This document shows, piece after piece, positions 34,901 through 45,680 of a DNA stretch of 64,000 nt. The notes beneath the pieces are model-generated. The model saw nothing but the letters and a program-made list of their open reading frames with translations. It ran no database searches and was not told the DNA's origin. The position numbers and the translations under genes were made by a program. Source of the stretch: Agarophyton chilense (lineage: Eukaryota > Rhodophyta > Florideophyceae > Gracilariales > Gracilariaceae); NCBI GenBank assembly GCA_030374765.1, contig JARGXX010000033.1, positions 62,001-126,000 on the forward strand, in the 5' to 3' direction. Positions within the stretch are counted from its first letter, which is position 1. The number at the start of each line of letters is the position of its first letter.

Positions 34901-36246
34901 TGATCCGCATACGGAACGATATTGCTCTAAAGCAAAACCCTTCAGGAAGTGTGGTGAAGACACAAATGCCTGTGGTTCACTCATCTCTAGAGTGTCTGCT
35001 TCTGCAATGAATCGAGTGAGAAACTCGATAACGAGAATGGGGTTTTCCCATCAAATGCTAAATCATTAAGGCCGATCCTCAATCGTTTGATGTGATCCTT
35101 CACCTTCGCGGTTTCGCGTCCTGAGCGCTCCTTGCTCTTCACCTTCAGACGGTAGTACCTGTAATTCAGGACCTTCCGGTAAAGCGGATTGGTGCACTGG
35201 AGCACCTTCAATCCTCTGTAAGGTGAGCCTTTTTTTCTCATTAACCACGAAGACGTGTTCTTCTTCCGAGAGCGAGACCTTCGATGACCATCATCACTGT
35301 CGTCGTCATCTAACGTATCTGAATCATCAGAATCACCAGTACTGGACCTGAAGCCCTCCGTACTTGAAGATTCATCACTCGAATCACGTGCGGACTTCCG
35401 CTTCTTTCGTCGTGACTTCGAATTCTTCGAACGAGCTTCCTTCAAAGGAGCTCCTTCCTCTTCTAGCACGACTAGTTTAGCAGCAGTCTGCGCATGAACT
35501 GCCACCTCCAGGCGTTCTAAACGAGGGTTAACTCGAGTGAGGACTTCCTCTACATCCACGGTTAAGCCGGGTAGCGCATCGGGCGTATTCCCGTACCTCT
35601 CCAGTAGATGGTTCAAATCCTCACGTAGTGTTTTCACTGAGGCAGAGACCTGCTTCCCATCTTGACGAACGAGTTCCTGATGCGCACTGCGTAATTGTTC
35701 GACACCAGCGATAAGAGCAGCGATCTGCGATTCCCACGCAACCATGCGCACACGCGAAGCGCTTCACTCAGACTTGAGACGACGCACTTCCCTGCGCAAA
35801 TCATCCTCTTCTTGATATCCGACGACCTCAGGGTCAACTACGGCTTCTGTGGTGGGCGAGACTGCCGCTGCTACAGGGGCCGGTACATCCGAGAGATCTC
35901 GTTCATCATTCACCGAGCGTGAGTGCGACATCGCTTGACGATACAGCCGCTCTCCGGCTTCGACAGATGAGGCGAGCCTCGGTTTTAGAGGTGGTCTCGC
36001 AGGACCGGGGCGACCAGTACTCGACTGGCTTCGGGTCTCCGGCATCCTAGACCGAACCTGAGTCCAGGTGCGAACCAAATGGTGTCTTCGACTTCTCGAC
36101 CACGTGTTCAACCACGATGAATTCCGCAATTGCCGGAGGTGGTTAGATAAACAATAACTGTAGAGATTCCACTTCTTCCAAGTATCGATATCGATTCCAC
36201 GTTCCAGGAACGAATTGTTCAGTGCAGCTGACCACAGTGGTTCTAA

Positions 36247-36258
36247 GTCGGGAGACCA
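36247..36258 (-). other. Primer binding site of element B
   Basis: On the minus strand this reads TGGTCTCCCGAC, two bases after B's 5' LTR. It is identical to the site in element A, so both families probably prime from the same tRNA, tentatively tRNA-Tyr. Confidence 0.72.
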
Positions 36259-36260
36259 CT

Positions 36261-36928
36261 TGTAGTATCCGCTCTAACGGAGAGAGCAGACACCTGCGAC
36301 AGCGTTAGGACTGCCGATGGGTCGATTGCGGTGAAAGAAAAGGGGGTAGTAGAGCTCCAACACCTGCTAGCTGGAAGTGGGGCGTAAGGCCACTACTCCC
36401 CAGCGAGGGTGAACAGTGCAACTGTAAAACGTTGATGGAACGTAGGTACGAGACGGCTCGTGAAATGGTTGGGGGCTGACTATCTATTATAGCTCGTCCG
36501 GATCTCTGGGTAAGGAATCCTAAGCTAGGAACAGAATAGTCATGATGCCCCTGTTGTCTCCTTTACTTGGAGTCGGCGCTCACCTCTGGTACACTATATA
36601 CTGTGTGCCAGGGTGAGTGCCCAAATAAATATATAAATAATACCCAGTGGTCAGCCACTTAGCCAAACCACTGTATGGGTATGGTCCCTAATGGACGTCT
36701 AGCTACAAAGGGTAGTAAAACCAGCCACGTGGATTGCCACTACATGCGCCGTTGCAAGCCACTCCACTCGTGATACCACGTGTCTCACTAAGACATTCTG
36801 CCTCTAGGCATCCTACGCGGTGTGCCGTTTCATATCACAAGTTTGATGACATCACTCACTTATGAGTAGCCCCCGCGACTCCGCGAAAAACCAACATATC
36901 GGATTCCCCGACATAGTAGAACACTACA
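36261..36928 (-). repeat. 5' LTR of element B
   Basis: The partner of 26248-26913, bounded by TGTAGT and ACTACA on the plus strand. Immediately to its right the integrase of element A resumes, including the TTYHPQ motif near 36970. Confidence 0.92.
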
Positions 36929-38865
36929 AGGATGTATGTCGCACCTTGGACATTAAGAACCTGTTCACGACCACTTACCACCCCCAAACTAAGGGGCAGG
37001 CCGAACGGTTCAACCGGACATTACATGCGACACTCCGTTCATACGTTGCAGACCACCCCAAAGATTGGGACTTGTTCACTGATGCGCTCACCTTTGCGTA
37101 CAATACGCAGGTGCACAGGACAACTGGATTAACGCCCTTCGAGTTGGTACTGTCCCGTACCCCACCGCCCGTGGCGCTGGAACCACAGCCCACGCTGGAT
37201 ACCTTTCCGTCACCGACTGCTTACCGCGAAGCGTGGAAAACTTGGCTCACGAAGCTCGTTCCCGCCGCATGGCGTTCAATGGGCCGAGCCCAGGCCGCTT
37301 ACAAGCGTGAGTTCGATACCAAAGCCCCTCGCTCGCCGCCACGTTTCGCCCCCGACGGTTATGTATTCATACGCAAGGAGTATTGGAACCCAGAGAAGGA
37401 GAAACGGCACAAGCTGTCACCCGTTACCGACGGCCCCTTTCGGGTTATTTCGGATGCTCCCCACACTGTCGTTGTTGACCTCGCTGGTAATCACGGACGC
37501 ATCTCCCGCGATCGCATGGTATCGGCTCCTCCGCCGTAAACCTCCCAACCTACTGGTGGTACTGCTCCCGTTGAAACGGATTCCTCGACCCCCTTACCCC
37601 AGGTCCACCCGCCTCCCTACGCGTTACCACACCCATCTCGGGGTTTGTCTGACCTTCCGCTACCCGTGGCGCCCAACCCGCAAGAAATCGTGTCGCGCAT
37701 TCGTCGCTCCTCCTCAGTCCACCTGACGGACACCAACTCCCGTGCATCGTCTAAGGAGGGGGAGGCGCCCGACAGCCGTCGTAATTCGGTCGATACCGTC
37801 GCTGGAAACGCCGCACCGTCGTGTGTCATTCTTCGCACATCAGGGGTGCCTGATACCGACGTCCTGCACGACTCGACGCAGCCGCTATCCAAGCCTGAGA
37901 ACGCAGCTGCAGAAAACGAAACCAACACTCGCAGAGGTTTCACCACAAGTGCAACACGGAATGCAAATGCGCTCGACGCACCGCAGCCTGATACAGTACG
38001 AGTGGACGACGCACCGCCAAGTACCCCGCACAGGGAGGCAGATACATCCACGGCGCCGACACCGGACATCCAGCCATTGGAACGCTCACGTGACTACACG
38101 GAACCTCACTGTGGTACAGAGATGTGCGACAATGCGCCACCGCCCCATCGAATCTCACTACCGAAGCGAGCTTCACCACGCCGATTAGCGGAACGACCAC
38201 CCGGGTTACCCGCTGGTGTGGGCCCTCCAAACGGAGTGGCAAACACCGAAGCAAACCAAGCACCTGGGGAAGATGAACCGCCGAAGTCGGGTCGACATTC
38301 CACTCAGCCGAGAACTGCCTTGCGCACTACACGTTCTGACCGGAGCGAAGCCGCCCAACGCGTGATCACTTCGGTACCCCCTGGCTCAGGATGGGTACCA
38401 CCCGGAAATTGCGACACCGTCATACGGGATGGCCGGGAAGTGTACCGACAAGAGTTCGTGGTCGGACGCATTTTGGAGCACTCCTACCACCCAAAGGGGT
38501 ATATCCAATACTTGGTCCGTTGGTACGGGTACGGCCCCCCAATGGGAGTCACACGAACTGATAGAGCACCTACCTGGGTCAAAGGTGGTACAGTATCATC
38601 GTCGTACTGTCACGGCTTTACCGGTTACCATAGACCGAGCCCAAGTGGGATAAGAAGACACCCGATGGGGATAAAGGAACAGAATATCTAGATAAGAACC
38701 CTTGGAAGAAGGAGAAGATGTACAGAAGACCTGGAGAAGGACACTCAAAAGAAGTGGAAGAGAAGAAAGAAAACAAATACGTCATAGACGGAAGCAGTTT
38801 ACTATTTTCGAAGTTGCTGCACAAACTACCGCACAGCGGAATATTCTAACCAAGATCCCAAGGGA

Positions 38866-40734
38866 TCAGTTGGAAGAACCCGGATTACCGTGCGCGCCAG
38901 CCGAATCGCTACCGGAGTTACTCCCGCCGGCCAGGCGTGCCACGAGGTCGTCTCTCATCGTACTGATGTCGCCGCTCGCCGCTTGCGCGTTCAGTCCGAC
39001 ACCCCGAAGGAACTGGGAGATCACGGCCGCCTCTGGGCGTATGGGAACCTCGATAACTTCCGGCTCGTCCGGCAACGCCGCCGCCACTGGATCGACCACT
39101 ACACCTGCGTGAGTCGCTCCCTGCGCCCGCTGCGCAGTAGTATCGGCACCATCGGGGTGTCCCACGTCTTTCATGGCCTCTTCCCCACGGTATTCGCCCT
39201 CCTCCTCCGGGAGATCATCACTGCCATAGGCGTAGTAGAAGTCATCCGAGTTGACAAACCCCACGGGGTGCCCGTATGGTATGCCTCGTGGAGCCATCCG
39301 GAGTACTGACGCCTCCGCCTCGGAGATCTCTTGCTGTTCCCATAGGTTAAAGAAGATGAAATCTCCCGCCAACAGCGTGCGACGCCCCGGAGACCGATCA
39401 GCCCCACCAGCTTCTTGACCACGGCCGCTCTGCCGGACAGCCACGACAGCCCAGTCGACACGCCCAATGATGTCGATGAGCTCCTGAGCTTCATCAGCGT
39501 TATTGACACCTCCAAGAGGGAGTTGAAGGTCCAGCTGCCGGATGTAACCACGCAAACGCGGAGGAATATACCACAGTCGATACTGGTCGTAGGCTTCCCA
39601 CAAGATGTACGCCGCGGCGCGGACTGCCCATTCGGTTAAGACCACGGACCATAAGCCGGAGTGCGGATTCTCGATGAGGTACGAGCCCAGATAGGAGACG
39701 ACTGGAGGCAACTCCACGTAACATCCCCGGCACACCTCGACGGAGGACCACCACACAGGCAGGGGAACGTATCGCCCGAACTGATAGAACGGACTAATCC
39801 GGTTTATCTCCGTGTCCTGATAAGGGACAAGGAACCCAAAGCGGGATCCGCCCCGATGCTCCTCGCCGATGAAGTTCTGTAACCACCGATATCGGGACTC
39901 ACGACGAAGGTGACGGAACTCGGCACGAATGATCGGACGGACCCAGCAGATCACTTCTTGACGCGCTCGCAGTTGACCGCGCCATGCGTAAGTTTCCAAC
40001 GCTGCAAGGCGGTCACAATAGCCGATCTCACCCTGCGTTCGGTACATCCGTAGGTCGAAGCCGAATTCGTCGGGGATGGGGTATTGAAAGTTTGCCCGAT
40101 TGATCGGTGAGTAGCCGATGCGGACGAATGTACAATGCGCCTCTTCCGCCGACTCGCGCCTTCGCCGCAGAATCGCGTGAACGGGAACTGCCACACGGCG
40201 TCGCCAGTCCCACGAAGTGGTTATCAAAGTCGGCAGCTCGCCCGGAAGACGCGCATTGCCATCAGCATACGCGGCCACGAGTTCTTCGTGGAAGACCGCT
40301 GTCGGATGGAACCAAGGAGCTCTCCGGAGAATCGCCGCATGTTGACGCGGGTTTAACCCCACGAGTTCGTCGTAACTGGGCCAGGTGTCTTCCGCAGGAG
40401 TGATGTGGCTTGAAGCCTCAACGAGACCTCGGGATCGGCTCGGCGCGGTTGACGAGGCACTCCCCCGCGGAAGGGGAGCCGAATGAAAACCGGAGAAGTA
40501 ACCCCGGCGGGGATTGTTTCCACCGTTGATCGGGAGTACTGGTCGCCGAGGTATCGGGATGTGGTCGCTGGAAGTTGGCGTACGATGCGGAAGAGAGCTC
40601 GAAGTTCGAGGAGTGGTTAACGCGTTGTTGCGTTTGTCGTTAGGTGATGCCGCTCTGCCTTCGACAGTCGAGTGGTCGCTGGAAGCGTTACGCGGCTCGC
40701 TTTTATGCCGGTTGGACCGTTGCCTCCCCGCCAT
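38866..40734 (-). CDS. Antisense accessory gene of element A, whole
   Basis: An open gene of 622 codons lies opposite to A's gag-pol, tail to tail with the chromodomain and with its ATG (40734) 36 bases from the 3' LTR. The frame is open slightly further upstream but has no earlier ATG. Residues 1-110 are serine/arginine/proline-rich and look disordered. A folded-looking region of about 110-470 is rich in tryptophan, tyrosine and arginine, with blocks WFHPTAV, RAEFRHLRR, FGFLVPYQDTEINRI, GRYVPLP, VELPPVVSYLGS and YRLWYIPPR. The tail is acidic (EEEGEYRGEE) and glycine/serine-rich. There is no signal peptide, membrane segment or zinc finger. The homologue in element B occupies the same position and strand. 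Candidate roles include nucleic-acid binding or control of the element; all are speculative. Confidence 0.75.
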   Translation of the reverse strand: MAGRQRSNRHKSEPRNASSDHSTVEGRAASPNDKRNNALTTPRTSSSLPHRTPTSSDHIPIPRRPVLPINGGNNPRRGYFSGFHSAPLPRGSASSTAPSRSRGLVEASSHITPAEDTWPSYDELVGLNPRQHAAILRRAPWFHPTAVFHEELVAAYADGNARLPGELPTLITTSWDWRRRVAVPVHAILRRRRESAEEAHCTFVRIGYSPINRANFQYPIPDEFGFDLRMYRTQGEIGYCDRLAALETYAWRGQLRARQEVICWVRPIIRAEFRHLRRESRYRWLQNFIGEEHRGGSRFGFLVPYQDTEINRISPFYQFGRYVPLPVWWSSVEVCRGCYVELPPVVSYLGSYLIENPHSGLWSVVLTEWAVRAAAYILWEAYDQYRLWYIPPRLRGYIRQLDLQLPLGGVNNADEAQELIDIIGRVDWAVVAVRQSGRGQEAGGADRSPGRRTLLAGDFIFFNLWEQQEISEAEASVLRMAPRGIPYGHPVGFVNSDDFYYAYGSDDLPEEEGEYRGEEAMKDVGHPDGADTTAQRAQGATHAGVVVDPVAAALPDEPEVIEVPIRPEAAVISQFLRGVGLNAQAASGDISTMRDDLVARLAGGSNSGSDSAGAHGNPGSSN

Positions 40735-40769
40735 GTCGACGGCGTGTTCGTCACCTAAGGAAGGGAATA

Positions 40770-41657
40770 TGAAGGACAATGCCCTTCGAGGGGGTTTCTT
40801 CGCAGGACTTAGAAGTTTCGCTCGCTTGAGGAATAGCTTGGGCTATGACAAGCTATACCGCTACTGCGTGCTGACGGCCGGTTAGAACCGGAAGTGCACA
40901 CGGGTGGAACACGTGGACTGCACGGATGCCAACGCTCGAGTACGAGGCGTGCCACACGTGGCCCGGACTGTACCTAATGGTTAGTGTTATTTAGTAATTT
41001 TTAGTATTTATTTAGCTACGCTATCGCTATTTAGTGTCTATTTTTCGGGCGTGCGCCCACCGTCAGGGGCCGCGCGCCACACTACATAGCAGGTTGAGCA
41101 CTGCTCCCCAGTAAACAACCTCTTGGGAGACCAAGGAGGGAGTCTTGGCTCTGAATTTTTCGCCATTCGGCGCGTCGTCACCGCATACTGCGTGAGCGCC
41201 CGTAGCATGTCAGTTCATCCACCCCTCTGTCGACCAGAGTGCTTCCACTACCGTGGGTTCATATTTAATCGCCGACACTTGTCGTAGTCTCGCCCCTGTA
41301 TAGGGTTTCGTCCCCATTTTCCTCTTGTTCTCCTTTTTGGCTCTCGTGAGTGGTCGCCTCACTCACCTCGCTCGTCCACCTCATACGAGTGTTTCCTAGC
41401 TCCTTTTCCGACAATCGCCGTGGTACCGCTCCGCCTAGGATTGGTCACACCCCGGACTGTGCCGTGCTCATCTAAACACTCTAGGTATATCCCGCCGGAT
41501 TGGCCTCGGTCTTACACCCGACATCGTCGTGCCTTTCCAGAGTGGCTCTGTTTCTGTGCTCCGCTGGGACGCGTCTCCTCCGCCTGAGGCGTGTCTCTCA
41601 AGAGAGGAAGATCCCAAACATATTCGTGGTGTCTCTGCTCCAAGCGTTGTCCTACAA
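40770..41657 (+). repeat. 3' LTR of element A
   Basis: The partner of 19843-20732. A purine run (aaggaagggaa) sits directly before it, where the polypurine tract is expected. The antisense gene starts just upstream. Confidence 0.9.
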
Positions 41658-42079
41658 GTTGAGTGGCCACTTGGCACTGTAGCCAGTCTTGGCCATGTCT
41701 CTGACACTAGGTCAGAGACCGTGCCTTGCTGGCACCGCCCGGGTGATCTGGACAGTGCAGTCCACTGCATATAGGGAACTGCACCTGCCCCATCTTAATC
41801 TGATAAAGAAAGGCATCACTTGGGTCACGAATATACGTTTTGGTTTATTGTTTCTCAACTACCACACAGGCTTTCCCGCGCGTCGACGCCTAGCATCGTT
41901 TACCTACACGGTATGGGCTAGTTGCCCCGCCGTTCGCCCCTGCGGGTTTTCACGGTGCCCTGTTACAATCGAGGTTTACTACGTCTATTTTCTAAGGTTG
42001 AGAGCCAACACGCTCCCTACAGTTAAGCGTCACTACGCTCCCGAGAAAAGACAGTAGCATACCCCAGAGGTGATTGCAC
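41658..42079. other. Unassigned, with one short hairpin
   Basis: This is the right flank of element A. It begins GTTGA, the worn target duplication. A perfect 9-base stem (GTCTCTGAC, 41697-41705, with GTCAGAGAC, 41711-41719) has a 5-base loop. I could not recognise the missing remainder of copia element E here, so the original target cannot be confirmed. Confidence 0.4.
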
Positions 42080-42470
42080 GACACAGAGAACCATCTAAAA
42101 TGGAGAGAAGACCTAAAGTCAAGAACAGCGCAAGCGGCTCGGGAATTGCGAAAAAGCAAGCTCGTTACTAACGTAACTTGAACGCCTGTCGGCGAAGACA
42201 ATTGTCAAATCTCCAGATAGAAGGATACGCTTGTGCTCGCGTGTAACGACCTTAAAAGCAGGATAGACTGTGCCAAAAGTTGCTGCCGATAACAACAAGA
42301 CCTTTCAGGTTAGTGGATGTCACAAAAGACACTGTTGTCTTTAAGACAGGAGAAGACTTCGAACGGTTTTCGTGCGATCGCGTTGAGATCGCAGCAGAAC
42401 CGGACACAAAAATCCAGGAAGCTAGGAGAGGAAGCACTGCAGTACCGAAATATCGAGAGCTACCCGGGAG
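42080..42470 (+). mobile_element. Isolated gypsy integrase tail fragment
   Basis: A short, decayed fragment resembling the end of the integrase of element B, recognisable by a segment close to PFRLVDVTKDTVVFKTGEDF near 42300-42370 and the DRVE motif just after it. No LTR or other gypsy part lies nearby. It is an old fossil with several breaks, related to the B/C group. Confidence 0.65.
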
Positions 42471-42528
42471 CTACACGTTGTCTTTTTTCTTTTTTTCTTT
42501 TTTCGCTCCAGCTTGCTGAGAACGATAA

Positions 42529-44710
42529 ATGACTAGCGATACCCAATATGTTCTCAGTGCAGAAACAGTTGGGTCCGACTTGTACAAAAACGAGTGGCCA
42601 AACCACGAAGTGCGCTTCAGCGTAAACTCTCTGGTCGGAAAAAAATTCCTCGCGAGACCAATAAAGATTAAAAACACCGAAACGGGCTGCACGTATGTGC
42701 CTTATGGTTTATCGTAAAATACTATTTTTTTTCTCAGTGAATGTTCAAGAACAAGCCCTTCGAAAAAAAAACGTTTCTTGATTTTTAACACCTTCCTCAC
42801 TGAGAAATGCAAAAGCCAACGGAACGTTTCTTTTTTGAAAATTGATGGAAATGGAATGTTACAATTTCTCCAGCATTATGGAAAACTGTTTCCAGAACTC
42901 GAAAACACCCCCACATGATTCACAACAGCATTTCAAAAGGAAACACTGATGGGCTGCATCACCAACAAATAGCTAGAAGATTTTATTCCTCACAATGGAC
43001 AATTGCTTTCGCATACCAGCACGTGATATTTTCGTATAAAGAACACACAACGCACTGCAAATTATTTTCCGAGCCCATTTCCGGAAACCGAATAAAAAAA
43101 CGCAATAAGACATGATTCAAGATACACATTTTCGCCTCTGTAACACAAGTGCAGCACGGGGGCAGAAAACGCTCTCGGCGCCGCTGAAATGATTGTGACG
43201 ACTAAAGACGGTACGCGCCACGTGACGTGGGCACTAGAACTTCGTGTCGACTATCGTGGAAGCTGTTCCTGATGATTATATACACTCATTCCTTCATCCA
43301 GGTTTTCTCTGCCGCAACCAGATTTTTCTGTGCTGCAACCATTTCAGTTATCTCTTGTCGAAACTAGCGATAAACCTCAAGGCATCGAACGCTGTTGGAA
43401 CTATGCAGCTGTATTCCCTTCCATCAAACCAAGAATTCACCGATACGCAAAATATGCACCACAAGTCGTCTCGTTGCTCGCTGCTCGGTAGTCCAGTATA
43501 GAAAGCCACTAGTATTCGTAGCAAAATGTTTTGCTGCGAAGACAGCCCCAACACCCAATCACTGTGACAGAGGTTCTACGTCCAACTCTTCCCGCAACCC
43601 GTCTTCTAACACCAAATATGGCCACTCCTATCTCTTTCGCCATTGATGTTCACGAAAGCGGCACAGGGAACAACAAAGATGCTAAACTCTTTGCCAACCA
43701 GAAAGTACAACTTCCCGTGAAACTGTACATCGCTTCGGGAGAGGCAACAGTGGTGGACTGCGGTATTTCAAAGATGGTAACTTTGGACCAGTAATCTCTC
43801 AAATTACCTGGCACATCGTTTCCGATGCCAAGCCAACTGATTGCTGAGAAAGCAGAGTCGGAAAATTCAAGGACCTACTTTTCCTATCCTGATCAAGTTG
43901 TTCAGTCTCCTTCGCATGCTTTTGTAGCACAGAAGGTCCAGACTTTTCTTCTAACCTCGAATGACATCAGTCTCAATGTGCTCGACGAATTGAGGTGTGA
44001 AATGATGGCATGGGTAACCTTGGACAACTACAAATCTGGTCCTTCCACAAGTGGGGAGACAATAACCGTCTTTTCGAGTATGGACGTAAACTATGACTGC
44101 ATACATCTTTTCGGCGAGGATGTTATTGGCGTTACGCTGGCCGCCAAACCTAAAATCAATACGAGTTCTGAAATTTTTGATTCGAATGTATACGGTAATG
44201 ACGAAGCAATGACATCCACCGTATATCACTTTGACGCAAGCTTTGGAGAATATAGTATCGTTTTAGTTTTAAATTGAAGTCATTTGAATGGGGTATATAC
44301 GATGATGAAAAGGAGAAAAGTTGGACTGATCCACAGTGGATTAAACCGAACGAAAAGCAACAAATCTTCGAACTCGGCTTCAAGTCCGACAAATCTGGAT
44401 TGAACAACGTGGCGCGTGCCTTTTCCTACGGCACTGAGAGGACAGGTACAATCTTGCAAAAGCTCAACAACGTCGGCTCGAAATCATACAATTTCGAAAG
44501 AGATTCCTTTGTTATGTCTGCATCTGCATTCTACCTCAAAGATGCTGGACTTGCCAATGGCCTTTAAGACAATCGTTGGTTATCCTACCAACTGCAAATC
44601 ACAGTTTATGATTCGTATGGGGGGAAGACGGTAGCTGGTGTCCGCTCTGACCTTCAACAGGGAAATGGTGGATACGCGACACTTAAGCCGGTATCAATTA
44701 TATCTCATGT
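42529..44710 (+). pseudogene. Unrecognised, decayed coding region
   Basis: Plus-strand open segments suggest one or more broken genes. A 62-codon frame starts at the ATG at 42529. A frame starting at 43621 runs to 44276, interrupted by one TAA at 43792. Sequence in another frame then takes over (about 44274-44567) and may continue past a stop to about 44700. Residue composition is ordinary for protein (mixed beta-type segments, few low-complexity runs), so it was probably coding. I recognise no family. It could be a host gene or part of an unidentified mobile element. Confidence 0.35.
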
Positions 44711-45368
44711 CGCCTAAATGCGGATTGTTGATAGGCTTAGATGTACGGAAAGCTGTTAAACCAGTTTCATATACATTGTTCATCAAAGGTATGCCTCTAG
44801 CAATGAATTTCACGTGATTTGTAATGATTCCTCCAAGAAGAGCATTTAAAGTATCACGATGAGTTATTGGGGGCAACCTGAAATAAGAAAACCCCAAAAA
44901 AGGATTCTCTGCTTTTTAGTAATTGCATTTCACTCGACAATCTGAAATACGCTATATAACAGCCATAAAACGACTATACTATTCAGTGTGTGAATATGTC
45001 TGCGTGGCGATGATGTTTGCAGGCACAACAGTTGTAGGCGACCATCATGAAGCGCAACGTCCTGAACAGAAACCGCAAGAGAGTCACTCCAAACGAAATC
45101 TGTTTGCAGTTGGAGAGGTTGCGTAACTGAACAGCGGGGGTTTGCGAGTGTAGCACAGTTGCTTCGATGGGGCACACTCGTCGAGCATAGTCTCTGCGCA
45201 ACATCACGCCCGACACAGAAATCGTGACTATATTTGTGTGAGGGTGCGCGTCAACACCGGGTCGGAAAATTTCGGATGGATTTTTGTGACAAAAACGGCG
45301 GGTGGTAACCCGCGACTACCCGAATAAATCAGAAACGTATCCGTTGGGAAGGGGTTCTTACAGATCCT
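44711..45368. other. No recognisable gene
   Basis: Short frames overlap on both strands, with none favoured. This is the left part of the flank of the Harbinger transposase and may hold the element's left end, but no terminal inverted repeat could be matched to the right side. Confidence 0.4.
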
Positions 45369-45427
45369 CGTGCATACTTTGTATGCGTTCTGATCCACTG
45401 GACCCGAAAGCATACAAAGTATGCACG
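45369..45427. repeat. Perfect 18-bp inverted repeat upstream of the transposase
   Basis: CGTGCATACTTTGTATGC (45369-45386) and its exact reverse complement (45410-45427) are 23 bases apart. Each arm is itself a small palindrome (GCATAC-TTT-GTATGC), so the site can fold as one long hairpin or two small ones. It lies about 255 bases before the Harbinger transposase and may be a subterminal binding site. Confidence 0.8.
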
Positions 45428-45490
45428 AAAATCTCCAGATTGATGAAACCGTCCAACAAAGAACACGTCGCCAGCTGCTGGCAGTTGCAT

Positions 45491-45527
45491 TGCTGGACCT
45501 TTCGAGCTGCTGGACCTTTCGAGCTGC
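45491..45527. repeat. 17-bp direct repeat, two copies
   Basis: TGCTGGACCTTTCGAGC occurs twice back to back (45491-45507 and 45508-45524), followed by three bases of a third unit. It is noncoding and lies between the inverted repeat and the transposase gene. Confidence 0.85.
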
Positions 45528-45680
45528 TGTGCCCGCCGGCGGCGGCTGTGCGCCGGAACGGCTCACAACAGCTTTATTTTTGGTTTGAAACCGGGGCTAC
45601 AGCGTGCGGTCTTCACCTCTAGTAGATGGGGTGGGAGGTCTTCTCCGAGATAGAGAAGATCTTTCACTCCATTTCTTATC

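Larger units (their letters stand above)
26248..36928 (-). mobile_element. Ty3/gypsy element B, nested in element A
   Basis: A 10.7-kb gypsy element on the minus strand with both LTRs. From high to low coordinates: 5' LTR 36261-36928, primer site 36247-36258, gag (about 36120-34000, acidic/serine-rich block, then a CX2CX4HX4C knuckle near 34150), protease (about 33640-33330, LDTGVGPNFI), RT (about 32700-32000, YLDD near 32200), RNase H (about 31960-31480), integrase (about 31150-30000), chromodomain (about 29280-29100, YRVHWYGFPPEADTWEP), an antisense gene 27081-28763 and 3' LTR 26248-26913. It lies within the integrase core of A. AGTAT and AGGAT flank it as a near-matching 5-base target duplication. 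It is broken, with a handful of breaks. The LTRs differ at about 20 of 666 positions by eye, so it is younger than A. Confidence 0.92.
19843..41657 (+). mobile_element. Ty3/gypsy element A (split by element B)
   Basis: A large gypsy element of about 11.1 kb once the insertion 26248-36928 is subtracted. Parts in order: 5' LTR 19843-20732, primer site 20735-20746, gag (about 20897-22960, with a basic and serine-rich tail and a CYKPGH-type knuckle near 22640), protease (about 23150-23500, LDTGAGPNFV), RT (about 24250-24950, YLDD near 24650), RNase H (about 25080-25440), integrase (about 25730-26247 and 36929-37540), a long disordered linker (about 37540-38400), a chromodomain (about 38440-38600), an antisense gene 38866-40734 and 3' LTR 40770-41657. 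GTTCA and GTTGA flank it as a worn 5-base target duplication. It is broken, with several breaks in gag-pol. Its two LTRs differ by clearly more than those of B, so it is the older element. Confidence 0.9.

Noticed and set aside
37645-38260. Second gene overlapping the integrase-chromodomain linker of element A on either strand
   Set aside because: The open overlapping frames come from the biased composition of a proline/serine/threonine-rich linker.
38866-40734. Envelope gene of a gypsy element
   Set aside because: Right position, but it lies on the opposite strand and has no signal peptide, membrane anchor or cleavage motif.
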